Origin: an uncultured Muribaculaceae bacterium
Lineage (GTDB): Bacteria > Bacteroidota > Bacteroidia > Bacteroidales > Muribaculaceae
Reading direction: 5' to 3'
NCBI GenBank assembly: GCA_910584495.1
Contig: CAJUAR010000063.1
Span: forward strand, 1 to 17,728
Length of the DNA: 17,728 bases
Within the stretch, counting starts at the first letter, position 1, and every line of letters starts with the position of its first letter. Shown here piece after piece: positions 1 to 7,063 of this stretch. Made by a program: the position numbers and the translations under genes. Below the pieces are notes generated by a model. That model saw nothing but the letters and a program-made list of their open reading frames with translations, made no database searches and was not told where the DNA came from.

Positions 1-64
1 ACCAGTTTGCTAAACTGACGTAGGAGTTATCCTACCACGAGTTCGAATCTCGTCCTCTCCGCCA
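1..64 (+). tRNA. tRNA-Ser(GCU), 5' end cut by window
   Basis: This is the 3' part of a class II tRNA. The anticodon arm is a CAGT stem, a loop with anticodon GCT, and an ACTG stem. A long variable arm follows (GTAGG...CCTAC), then a T arm with the TTCGAAT loop, the acceptor strand CCTCTCC, discriminator G and an encoded CCA ending at base 64. The long variable arm together with GCT gives serine. The D arm and 5' acceptor strand lie outside the window. tRNA 3' ends are common attachment sites for integrative elements, and a recombinase remnant lies about 130 bases downstream. Confidence 0.93.
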
Positions 65-74
65 AAATGAGGTT

Positions 75-108
75 AAAACGCTGATAATCAACGAGTTATC
101 AGCGTTTT
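75..108 (+). terminator. Rho-independent-like hairpin after tRNA-Ser
   Basis: A 13-base perfect inverted repeat (AAAACGCTGATAA, pairing with TTATCAGCGTTTT) has an 8-base loop and starts 10 bases after the tRNA. It is followed by GATTTTAA. It is the likely terminator of the tRNA transcript. Confidence 0.8.
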
Positions 109-120
109 GATTTTAAGGGG

Positions 121-141
121 TCGGACACTATTCGGACACTG
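121..141. repeat. Short tandem repeat, 2 units of about 11 bases
   Basis: TCGGACACTAT is followed at once by TCGGACACTG. It lies between the tRNA-Ser terminator and the truncated recombinase, where arm-type recombinase binding sites or an attachment core would be expected. The repeat is seen; a binding role is inference. Confidence 0.5.
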
Positions 142-197
142 ATTAGAACGACCTACATCACCGGATGTCTCACTGTTACATTCTTTATAGCCAAAGA

Positions 198-731
198 ATG
201 TTAAAAAATGTGCGCTACCCGCAAAATTTTTCTCCCAAGAGTGAAGTCCTCGGCTTCACATATTCCAAGCTCCACACAGGAAAATCGTGGTACGTCGACT
301 TCTTTTCGCTCGACCCGGCAACGAGGACGATGCGCCGCAAAAAGTACATGCTCGACAGCATCGGCAAGGTGACCGAGCGCAGGAAAAGAGCTCTGGAGCT
401 GATCGAATCACTCCTTAAACTCCTACGCTCCGGATGGTCGCCGTGGGTCCACGTGGAGGACAACCGAGGCTACACTTTGTTAGAGGAGGCCTTGGAAAAA
501 TACGAGAAATCATTAGAGAAACTGCCTAAGTTAAAAACTCGGCAAAGCTACAGTTCTCGCTTGAATGTACTTCGGGAGTATATCAAGAGCCGTGTGATCC
601 CTCCGAAATATGTTTACCAATTCGACACCTCCTTTGTCAGCGACTTCCTCGATTGGCAAATAGGCTCAAGCCGAAATTCCGGTTATTATTCAAGCAGTCC
701 TATTGACTTTGCCAATCGGCATGCTTCGTGA
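198..731 (+). pseudogene. Tyrosine recombinase/integrase, N-terminal fragment
   Basis: The product is about 177 residues when started at the ATG at 198; an in-frame ATG at 165 adds 11 residues. It looks like the N-terminal half of Bacteroidota phage/ICE-type tyrosine recombinases: an arm-type DNA-binding region (about residues 10-75, rich in basic residues) and then an SAM-like core-binding helical domain (about 90-160, ending near FVSDFLDW). The catalytic domain with the R...HxxR...Y residues is absent. Family-like sequence stops near base 680, and the last residues read into the 3' end of the converging regulator gene. It probably belonged to an element integrated at the adjacent tRNA-Ser and lost its catalytic half by deletion. 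It is not expected to be an active recombinase. Confidence 0.7.
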
Positions 732-1447
732 GTGTTTTTTACCTGAAGTTTTCCGACAATTTCCTGCCTGTGGCGACTGACAGTATGGATACTGATGTTC
801 AGCTGAACTGCGATTTCCGCACTTTTCATTCCTGTATCTATCATCGCAAGAATCTGACGCTCCCTACGACTGAGGATTGAATCGTTTCCGGAAGCAGTCA
901 GTTCCTCTTTTATTCCGGTTAACGAATTGACAGCAAAACACTTTCCCTTGAAATCAAAAGGGAGCGGGCCATAAATGCAAATCGCAAATCTCAGTTCTTC
1001 ACCATTCTCATCATATATATAGTACATCCGATGCAGGACATCGTGAATGTTTCCGTCGGCAAAACGGAACCGAAGTTTTGATATAAGAAAATAATCCCTC
1101 TTTTTGCTTTTGGGCAGATGCCTCAGAAAATGAAAGAAACGCAGTTCTGCGATATATTTTTCCTCTTGTTCTTCAGGCGACATCAGAGAAAGGATTTTGC
1201 TTTCCCAGATTGAATTTTCATGCTGATACTCGCCAATGTCAAGATTTCGTGCGAAGCCACCGGCAATGATATGGCTTTTGCCTTCAGCCATATCGCTGAT
1301 GACAATCAGAACATTCTCGACTCTCGCCCAGAAACGCATGTTATCTATAGTATCCGCCAAAGGGATACCTCCGTCTGCCTTGTTTTCAGAACGGAACAAT
1401 TTGTCGAGTGTTTCCCTATTTTCTGTAAAATGGTTATTTCTGACCAT
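686..1447 (-). CDS. LuxR-family transcriptional regulator with PAS-like N-terminal domain
   Basis: This is a 253-residue cytoplasmic protein. The C-terminal 60 residues (about 190-250) form a LuxR/GerE helix-turn-helix: it opens with LSRRERQIL, carries the SAEIAVQLNIS turn and the recognition stretch HTVSRHRQEIVGKL. The N-terminal 30-165 region resembles the PAS-like sensor part of similar Bacteroidota regulators; no ligand is evident and there is no receiver domain. Start ATG at 1447 is supported by a promoter about 30 bases upstream. It faces away from the DUF1349 gene, and both promoters share one palindrome, so autoregulation or control of that neighbour is plausible. Its last codons overlap the end of the recombinase fragment on the other strand. 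The family call is firm; the targets are unknown. Confidence 0.85.
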   Translation of the reverse strand: MVRNNHFTENRETLDKLFRSENKADGGIPLADTIDNMRFWARVENVLIVISDMAEGKSHIIAGGFARNLDIGEYQHENSIWESKILSLMSPEEQEEKYIAELRFFHFLRHLPKSKKRDYFLISKLRFRFADGNIHDVLHRMYYIYDENGEELRFAICIYGPLPFDFKGKCFAVNSLTGIKEELTASGNDSILSRRERQILAMIDTGMKSAEIAVQLNISIHTVSRHRQEIVGKLQVKNTHEACRLAKSIGLLE

Positions 1448-1477
1448 TGCAGATTATTGTTTAGCTTGTTAACTTTG
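1447..1477 (+). promoter_or_regulatory. Bacteroidota-type promoter towards the DUF1349 gene
   Basis: On the plus strand, TTG (1447-1449), exactly 20 bases, then TAACTTTG (1470-1477). It is the mirror image of the minus-strand promoter, with its -7 box abutting the other one. Transcription would start near 1485, leaving a leader of about 115 bases before the ATG at 1600. No second good promoter was found nearer the gene. Confidence 0.65.
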
Positions 1478-1486
1478 CAAAGTTAA
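1469..1486. repeat. Perfect 18-base palindrome formed by two -7 boxes
   Basis: TTAACTTTGCAAAGTTAA is perfectly self-complementary and contains the -7 elements of both divergent promoters back to back. The symmetry could be a dimeric operator, or may simply arise from the two -7 boxes. Confidence 0.8.
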
Positions 1487-1508
1487 TCAAACGAATGGTT
1501 ATATACAA
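1478..1508 (-). promoter_or_regulatory. Bacteroidota-type promoter for the LuxR-type regulator
   Basis: On the minus strand, TTG (1508-1506), exactly 20 bases, then TAACTTTG (1485-1478) match the Bacteroidota -33/-7 consensus. The predicted start lies about 7-10 bases downstream, giving a short leader of roughly 25 bases to the ATG at 1447. Confidence 0.75.
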
Positions 1509-1599
1509 GTATGACAGAAAAGGACATTCCTTCTTATTCTCTTGCGTTCTCTTGCTGTATTAAATCCTTATAAAGTTTAAAAACAATAAATCGCTGAAT

Positions 1600-2262
1600 A
1601 TGAAAAAGAAAATAAGCGTTGTATTATTCGCAATTCTATCCGGGCTTTCAGTATACGCCCAGACCCTCGAAAAGATGAACTGGTTCAATGAGCCAGACAA
1701 CTGGCAAATCAATGGTGGCACACTGACGTTAGATGTCACACCCAACAGTGACTACTGGCGAATATCCCATTATGGCTTCACTGTCGATGACGCTCCATTC
1801 TATTACGCCGAATATGGTGGCGAGTTCGAGGCCAAGGTTAAAATCTCCGGCGACTACCAGGTAAGATTCGACCAGGCAGGAATGATGATTCGTCTCGATC
1901 ATGAGAACTATATCAAGACAGGTATAGAGTTTGTGGACGGCAAATACAATCTTAGCACGGTAGTAACACACAAGACATCCGACTGGAGCGTCATTGCCCT
2001 CGACCGCCCGGTGGATTATGTATGGATTAAGGCTGTGCGCCGCCTTGATGCCGTTGAAATTTTCTATTCTTTCGATGACAAGGAATATCACATGATGCGC
2101 AACGCATGGGTTGAGGCAAACCATCCTGTTAAAATTGGAATGTTCGCAGCCTGTCCCGACGGCAATGGCTTCAAGGTGTCATTCTCTGATTTCAAAGTGA
2201 CGCATCTTCCTGACAAAGTCCGTAGCGAGTGGCTGAAAAATAACGCAGCAAACAACAAATAA
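1600..2262 (+). CDS. Secreted DUF1349 (concanavalin-like) protein
   Basis: The product is 220 residues. Residues 1-20 form a signal peptide (basic MKKK, hydrophobic core, cut near VYAQ), so it is exported. The rest matches DUF1349, a beta-sandwich of the concanavalin A-like lectin/glucanase type. Visible hallmarks are the W-F/N-E-P-x-x-W start, the DQAGMMIRLD strand followed by a K-x-G-I-E strand, and GMFAACPDG near the C-terminus. Proteins of this family are about 200 residues, so it is full length. The biochemical role is not established; carbohydrate binding is a guess from the fold. The ATG at 1600 is chosen because it begins the signal peptide. It is transcribed away from the LuxR-type regulator, which may control it. 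Confidence 0.85.
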   Translation: MKKKISVVLFAILSGLSVYAQTLEKMNWFNEPDNWQINGGTLTLDVTPNSDYWRISHYGFTVDDAPFYYAEYGGEFEAKVKISGDYQVRFDQAGMMIRLDHENYIKTGIEFVDGKYNLSTVVTHKTSDWSVIALDRPVDYVWIKAVRRLDAVEIFYSFDDKEYHMMRNAWVEANHPVKIGMFAACPDGNGFKVSFSDFKVTHLPDKVRSEWLKNNAANNK

Positions 2263-2337
2263 CTTTCGGCATAAAGTACTAAGGGAAATATTCCCGTTGT
2301 CGCCATCGTAAATGTCCCAAACTCCGCGACGCATTCC

Positions 2338-2365
2338 TTTAAGCCCTGATTTGGCAGGGCTTAAA
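2338..2365. terminator. Hairpin between convergent DUF1349 gene and transposon remnant
   Basis: An 11-base inverted repeat TTTAAGCCCTG / CAGGGCTTAAA has a 6-base loop, 75 bases after the DUF1349 stop. There is no good T-run on either side, so it may be a weak bidirectional terminator or part of the transposon end. Nothing else was recognised between 2263 and 2396. Confidence 0.5.
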
Positions 2366-2396
2366 GCATTCTAAAAAGATCGTGGATTTTGAGATT

Positions 2397-4095
2397 TTAA
2401 CATTGAGTTTGCCAGCGGTCGGGCAATAATGCCCGTCTGGCGAGGTCATCGAGCGGTTTGCCAAGCTTGCGGAGCAGGTCAACGAGATAGTCGTATGGGT
2501 TCTTTCCGTTCATCCGGCAGCTCTCCACGAGCGAGTGCATGAAGGCGGCTCGCTCGGCGGCTTCCTCGCTTCCTATGTTCTGGCAGTTCTTCATATCAAG
2601 TTTTATCGGCTTCATCCGTTGCTCGCAGTAATTGTTTGAGAGTTCGGCTTTGCCGTCGAGAAGGAAGTTGCGGAGGCTCTCTTTCTGATTTATCATGTAG
2701 TTTACCGCTTTCTTCAGGAGATCCTTTCCCATCAGTGTAGCGTCCCGGGCTATGCGCTCGGCCTTGTCGAAGATGCGGTTGACGATCGGTCGTGACAGTG
2801 CCATCTGTTTCTTGCGGCGACTTTCGCTGTCAAGGCCGTTGAAAAGGCTTTCGTTGACAAAGAGACTCTGGATTATCTCAAGCAGTTTATTGCATACATC
2901 CGTAGCCACGCCAAGGCTTTCGAGCACCTTTCTTCTGACGTGCGCCCAGCAGCCGCAGTGAAGTATGTCCGGATGTGCATCGGTGTCAAAGATACGGTAT
3001 GCCTCGTATCCGTCGGTTGATATGGTGCCTTTGAAGTCTTTGAGCATATCTGTCACGACTTTGCGTGCGCGACTCCCATTCTCGTAAAGATACATCACTG
3101 TTGAGGCCACAGGATTATGGAAGGCCCATAGGTAACGTTTGCGGTATTCGGGTATGCCAGTCTCAGGATTGATGACTCCGACGAGCTCGCAGGTCTCGTC
3201 TATCATCAGATATGTGCTGTCCGTGAAGCAGCTTCTCAATGTGCCTCCGAGCATATCAAGCAGCGCCGAAGCGGCAAGTCCGTAATATCTTACAAACGTG
3301 GACTTGGAGAATACGGCCCCATCTCGCGAAGTTTCCGCTTTATGCGGTTCTTGGGTGTGTGGTACGCATATTTCTCCTCGAGTATGAAGGCGAGCATCTC
3401 GGCACTGAACGGACACCCTTTGACAGGATTGTCGCGCTCTTCGGCGGGCAATGTGTTGTGTATGTCCCCGATACTGTCCTGATAACTGGCCGTGACCCAT
3501 ACGTGCTTTACCACACGGCCCGTATGAACTCGTAGGATACATATTCGTGAGTCTCGACCTGTCCGTTTCGGGTCTTGAAGACCGCTCCCTCGGGCAGACT
3601 GAAGTAATCGTCGAGTTCATGACGCACCACTTCATCGCAGCCATAGTCCTCTAGTGATGTCTTGCGGCCTTCGAATCTCTTCTTCTTTCTTTTCGGCGGT
3701 TCTGGCTTGGGACTGCTGTCGTTTCCTGTATCTGCCGGAGTGGAACTTCCGCCTGCCGGAGGAGTGCCGTCGAAGTCATCCTTCTCATCGGCACGCCTGT
3801 CGGAGCGGTCCTTGCCTGTCAGCGACATCTTCTCCGAACTCGGGGCAAAGCACTTGCCACGTCCCAGGCGCACGGCCGCCATCGCATTGCCCAGTTCTTT
3901 CTGGAGTGAGAGGATACGGTGCATCAGTTCCCTTATCTCGGCATCTTTCTTTGCCATATCCTCACGGTATCTCTTTTCCGACTCCTCACGACCTCCAAGC
4001 TGTTGGCCCAACTTGACAAGCTCTGCTCTCAACGCGCGGTTTTCTTCCAGGATCTGCCTTGTCTCCTCCTCCCTTGACTTCCGTTTTCTCCAGAT
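2397..4095 (-). pseudogene. IS66-family transposase (tnpC-like), two frameshifts
   Basis: Read on the minus strand, this is an IS66 transposase: an N-terminal coiled coil (LEENRALRAEL onward, about 4065-3900), a basic proline-rich linker (KPEPPKRKKKRFEGRK), then the catalytic domain with acidic residues in MIDET, STDGYEAY and NNYCEQRMKPIK, ending in LPDRWQ. The reading frame breaks twice. Near 3510-3520 the upstream frame ends at TGG TAA while the sense continues one frame over as VKHVWVTAS. Near 3317-3325, at a GGGG run after GAGATG, the sense moves to the frame that continues AVFSKSTF. Both breaks shift the same way, but neither site is a canonical slippery heptamer; the second looks like loss of one G from a homopolymer. 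The zinc-finger cysteines of many IS66 proteins are not visible. It is probably inactive. Confidence 0.82.
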
Positions 4096-4437
4096 GATGT
4101 GAAGTTTGTCTCCTGCAAAATCGACCATCATTTCCCTGCCACCTTGGCGATGCTCCGTCAGTACCGCTGTCGGAGGAGTAGACGCCTTCGTATGCTGGGC
4201 TATATGAAAACAGAACTGAGAGTAGCCGTAGGGATTGGTGACAGCGGCGCGATATTCCTCATACAGCAGCTGCAGAGTCATGTGCGGACGTTTGAGTTCT
4301 TCCAGATAATAGTCCATCCGTTCCGTCATGTAAGCGAACCGCTCGTCGCTATATGCGGCGGAACCCGGACACAGCCTTCTCTCCAATGTTTTTTTGCAGA
4401 CATATCTCAGCGTATTTTTAGGATTACGGCATAAATT
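4096..4437 (-). pseudogene. IS21-family transposase IstA, internal fragment
   Basis: The open frame read from about 4437 to 4096 contains an IstA-like piece: a possible helix-turn-helix end (KNTLRYVCKK), LLYEEYRA, GYSQFCFHIAQ, and EMMVDFAGDKL with the first catalytic Asp near 4120. It has no credible ATG; TTG at 4386 is the first usable start. It runs without a stop into the IS66 coiled coil at about 4090. Everything after the first catalytic Asp of IstA is missing, so it is a broken gene. The exact joint can only be placed to about 15 bases. Confidence 0.7.
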
Positions 4438-4465
4438 TAAGTCATATCCGTCAAGACTGGGTGGT

Positions 4466-4481
4466 CATGCTCCGGAGCATG
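4466..4481. repeat. Perfect 16-base palindrome upstream of istA fragment
   Basis: CATGCTCCGGAGCATG is a perfect palindrome about 80-95 bases upstream of the IstA-like frame. It could be the end region of the former IS21 element or an operator; no second copy was found at the other end of the remnant. Confidence 0.55.
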
Positions 4482-4535
4482 CACACATTCACCATTTTTT
4501 CAGCGAATAACTAAATAATAACGGAGAATAAACAT

Positions 4536-4543
4536 TAATTTTG
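4536..4543 (+). promoter_or_regulatory. Possible -7 box for the methyltransferase gene
   Basis: TAATTTTG matches TAnnTTTG and lies about 95 bases before the ATG at 4637. No TTG is seen at the right distance upstream, so the call is weak. The leader would hold a possible small hairpin (GAGTGT...ACACTC, 4569-4595). Confidence 0.4.
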
Positions 4544-4636
4544 CATCGTTTTCTGAGACCTACAGGCCGAGTGTGCCTTCGCCTCAGATACACTCAACAA
4601 AACAGTATCCTACGCAATGTATTTGCAGCCTAAAGT

Positions 4637-5215
4637 ATGAATATTATAACTAAAAAGTATGAATCGCCATGCGGCACACTATTGCTTGGCTCTTTTGGCG
4701 ACAGTCTTTGCCTTTGCGACTGGCAGGTGGAGAAACACCGCACCCTTGTGGACAAACGCTTGCGCCGCATGCTTCATGCCGAGTTTGTGGACGGAACATC
4801 GGCGGTAATAGCTCGAGCCGTTGCCCAACTTGATGAATATTTTGCCATGGCCAGGCATAATTTCGACATTCCCCTCCTCTTTGCCGGGACAGATTTTCAA
4901 AAGAAAGTTTGGGAGACACTGCTCACCATACCCATTGGGATAACAATTTCCTATGGTGAATTTTCCCGACAGATTGGCATGCCCGGTGCAGTTAGAGCCG
5001 TTGCCAACGCAAACGGAGCCAATGCTATATCCATTTTTGCTCCTTGTCATCGAGTGATAGGAATCGACGGCTCGCTGACCGGCTATGCCGGCGGTCTTGC
5101 AGCCAAAGAATATCTTCTGAATCTGGAATTACGCATGACTCAGTCAACGAAGGAGGAAGTAGAGAACGACGACAAAGTGGTATGCGAACCTCTGTCAGAG
5201 GGCGAAAGTATGTGA
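4637..5215 (+). CDS. ogt: Methylated-DNA--protein-cysteine methyltransferase (MGMT/Ogt)
   Basis: This 192-residue protein repairs O6-methylguanine (and O4-methylthymine) by moving the alkyl group to its own cysteine in a one-time suicide reaction. The active-site motif is PCHRVI at residues 136-141 with acceptor Cys137 (codon 5045-5047). The DNA-binding helix and arginine finger are in GAVRAVANANGANAI (Arg120 likely). TDFQKKVWETLLTIPIG starts the conserved C-terminal domain. There is an N-terminal ribonuclease-like domain (residues 1-80) but no Ada metal-binding or AraC domain, so it is the stand-alone type. Residues about 168-192 are an extra acidic tail beyond the usual end. It has no partner genes: it stands between the transposon remnant and tRNA-His. 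Confidence 0.95.
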   Translation: MNIITKKYESPCGTLLLGSFGDSLCLCDWQVEKHRTLVDKRLRRMLHAEFVDGTSAVIARAVAQLDEYFAMARHNFDIPLLFAGTDFQKKVWETLLTIPIGITISYGEFSRQIGMPGAVRAVANANGANAISIFAPCHRVIGIDGSLTGYAGGLAAKEYLLNLELRMTQSTKEEVENDDKVVCEPLSEGESM

Positions 5216-5274
5216 AGTTGCAGGAGATTCAACAACAAGTTCCGCAGAAATTTTGAAAAAAATTGGGCAAAGAT

Positions 5275-5305
5275 TTGCACAGTCCAAAAAATCTCCTTAA
5301 CTTTG
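5275..5305 (+). promoter_or_regulatory. Promoter of tRNA-His
   Basis: TTG (5275-5277, within TTTG), exactly 20 bases, then TAACTTTG (5298-5305) is a full match to the Bacteroidota consensus. The transcript would start about 5312-5315, some 10 bases before the tRNA. Confidence 0.85.
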
Positions 5306-5322
5306 CACCGCAAAACAGAAAT

Positions 5323-5400
5323 GGTATCCATAGTTCAGTTGGTTAGAATGTCGGATTGTGGTTCCGAAGGTCGTGGGTTCGAATCCCACTGGATACCCCA
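5323..5400 (+). tRNA. tRNA-His(GTG)
   Basis: The cloverleaf is complete: acceptor GTATCCA (5324-5330) pairs with TGGATAC (5390-5396). The extra 5' G (5323, position -1) faces discriminator C (5397), the hallmark of tRNA-His, and CCA is encoded (5398-5400). The anticodon arm is TCGGA-TTGTGGT-TCCGA with anticodon GTG at 5358-5360. The T arm carries TTCGAAT. Confidence 0.97.
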
Positions 5401-5404
5401 AAGA

Positions 5405-5436
5405 GGGCGGACATCGAAAGATGCCCGCCCTTAATT
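5405..5436. terminator. Terminator between tRNA-His and convergent glycosidase gene
   Basis: GGGCGG-A-CATC / GATG-C-CCGCCC forms a GC-rich stem with one mismatch and a GAAA tetraloop (5405-5430), followed by TTAATTTATT. It starts 5 bases after the tRNA and ends next to the stop of the minus-strand gene, so it may serve both. Confidence 0.8.
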
Positions 5437-6998
5437 TATTCAGCCACAGCAGGCTGAGATTCATTGCCGTAGCCATCGTAGGCACAAACAGCAAACCAAT
5501 GGCCGTTGAGGTATTTCTCGGGAATTACAAAAAAGTGATTATAGCACACTCCGAGAAGATATTTGCTGTCGATACCATCTCCATCGGCATTGTTTGCCTT
5601 TTCAGGTTTAACGCTTCGAGGAATTGCATAGATAGTGAAACGCACAATGGGGTCGCAGCCCTTTGCCGCCTGCCCTTTGCCCCACGACAGTTTGTTGCCA
5701 TTGCGCTTAAGGCGTGGTTTTTCAGGCCGCGGTGCCTCTTTCCAGTCTATGATTGGCACCAAAGCCTTATGTTGATAGCTCCTTTCCTGAAGATATGTAC
5801 CCCACCCTTTGCATGCCGGACCGTCCATATATTTTGCGCTGTACATGATTTGCCCTGGAGCTCCGGCACCAGCTTCTCGGCACAGGTCGATTTGCAAAGC
5901 CATGTCGGCCCAATGACGGCTGTTGTTGCTTTGGGTTCGTTTGCCTTGGATATTGTCGGTGAAGCAATATGGAGCCAAACTCACATATAAATGTCTTCCG
6001 CATTTTTGTGCCACTTGCCCCCACCAGGCTGCGAGGTCGCGGAAAGAGACATTCTTAGAGTAGCGACTCAGTCCCTCGGTCACGTTCCAATAGATTTGCG
6101 GCGACACAAAATCGAGACAGCCCTCAGCGAGCCATGCCAAAGGGTCAGAAAAAATGTCGTCGTACTGCCAGTCCCGTGCGTTGCCGATGAACGGCGGCAG
6201 CTCCAACTCCTGAGGGCAATCTTTGAGGCCTTTGCCGGCAACACCTGCAGGACTGATGCCGAAACGCATGTCGGGACGGTCGTCCTGAATCTGCTCATAA
6301 AGTTCACGAATAAACGAATTAACATTATGACGCCTCCAGTCTCCAATCGAGGCAAAACCTTCACCATTCTTTGCAAATAGCGAAGCGTCGGCAGCTTGTG
6401 GCCCAATTCGGTTGGGATAGAAATAATCGTCGAAGAGAATGCCATCAATTCGGTAGTTGGAGTAAATTTCCTTGACAACTTTCTTTATGTGCTCGCGGGC
6501 GCCCTTGACGGCCGGGTTAAAAACAGAATATTTTCCGGACGTAAGCACCCAGCCATTCTTCCGCCATTGGCGGTCTTGCACAGTGTTTCGCGCCTGAGTG
6601 CCGTTGACAATACGGAATGGATTAATCCATGCATAGCACTCCAATCCACGGCGGTGACACTCCTCGACAGCGAAAGCCAGCGGGTCCCATGTCGGCTCCT
6701 TGCCTCGCTCGCCTGTCAGATATTCGCTCCAAGGTTCATAGCTCGAATGATAGAGGGCATCGGCAGCGGTTCGCACATGGAAACAGATGCCTGTAAAATT
6801 GCGACGTGCGTGGTCGTCGATATATTTGCACAAATCTTTTTTCTGCTGCTCCTCGATGTCTTTGCCCACTCCCTTCTGTCGTGGCCAGTCAATGCAGTAG
6901 TAGGCAGCCAGCCACGCTGAGCGGAACTCTCGTTTCGGGGATTTCGCACCTGCCTCGAGGCCAAGCAAGAACATCAGCAATAAAAGTATAATCTTCAT
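5436..6998 (-). CDS. Secreted family-10-like glycoside hydrolase (GHL10, YngK-type)
   Basis: The product is 520 residues from the ATG at 6998, chosen because it opens a clean signal peptide (MKIILLLLMFLLGLEAGA, cut near AGA-KS). A longer upstream frame lacks support. There is no lipobox Cys, so it is probably a soluble periplasmic or secreted protein. The catalytic region is a GHL10/DUF187 TIM barrel: FRSAWLAAYYCIDWP at the start, HVRTAADALY, CYAWINPFRI, and GILFDDYFYP with the acidic pair Asp190-Asp191. The last about 90 residues (from about 425) look like a fibronectin-III-like beta domain (NGKLSW-like strand NGNKLSWGKGQ, C-terminal AYDGYGNESQP). Substrates are poorly defined; YngK-type proteins have been linked to cell-wall or exopolysaccharide glycans, so a link to the peptidoglycan operon further right is possible but inferred. 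It lies 65 bases downstream of the phosphofructokinase gene, behind a terminator. Confidence 0.87.
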   Translation of the reverse strand: MKIILLLLMFLLGLEAGAKSPKREFRSAWLAAYYCIDWPRQKGVGKDIEEQQKKDLCKYIDDHARRNFTGICFHVRTAADALYHSSYEPWSEYLTGERGKEPTWDPLAFAVEECHRRGLECYAWINPFRIVNGTQARNTVQDRQWRKNGWVLTSGKYSVFNPAVKGAREHIKKVVKEIYSNYRIDGILFDDYFYPNRIGPQAADASLFAKNGEGFASIGDWRRHNVNSFIRELYEQIQDDRPDMRFGISPAGVAGKGLKDCPQELELPPFIGNARDWQYDDIFSDPLAWLAEGCLDFVSPQIYWNVTEGLSRYSKNVSFRDLAAWWGQVAQKCGRHLYVSLAPYCFTDNIQGKRTQSNNSRHWADMALQIDLCREAGAGAPGQIMYSAKYMDGPACKGWGTYLQERSYQHKALVPIIDWKEAPRPEKPRLKRNGNKLSWGKGQAAKGCDPIVRFTIYAIPRSVKPEKANNADGDGIDSKYLLGVCYNHFFVIPEKYLNGHWFAVCAYDGYGNESQPAVAE

Positions 6999-7010
6999 GT
7001 GTATAATTGA

Positions 7011-7043
7011 AAAAACTGCGGACACAGCTATGCCCGCAGTTTT
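7011..7043 (-). terminator. Rho-independent terminator of the phosphofructokinase gene
   Basis: On the minus strand, AAAACTGCGG / CCGCAGTTTT (10-base stem, 12-base loop) is followed by a run of six T. It starts about 20 bases after the pfp stop and ends 13 bases before the start of the glycosidase gene. A second small hairpin (ATTGATT/AATCAAT) sits between the stop and this stem. Confidence 0.87.
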
Positions 7044-7063
7044 ATATTGATTGTTTTGAAAAA

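Larger units (their letters stand above)
2397..4490 (-). mobile_element. Composite IS21/IS66 remnant
   Basis: This stretch carries, on the minus strand, a piece of an IS21-type istA joined in frame to a nearly complete but frameshifted IS66-type tnpC. No istB, no remaining istA and no IS66 tnpA/tnpB accessory genes are present. I could not define matching terminal inverted repeats or target duplications by eye. The palindrome at 4466-4481 may mark the old IS21 end. The element looks immobile. Confidence 0.7.

Noticed and set aside
3290..3530. Programmed ribosomal frameshifting in the IS66 transposase
   Set aside because: Two successive breaks lack a canonical slippery heptamer or a downstream structure I could see; mutation or sequencing error is simpler.
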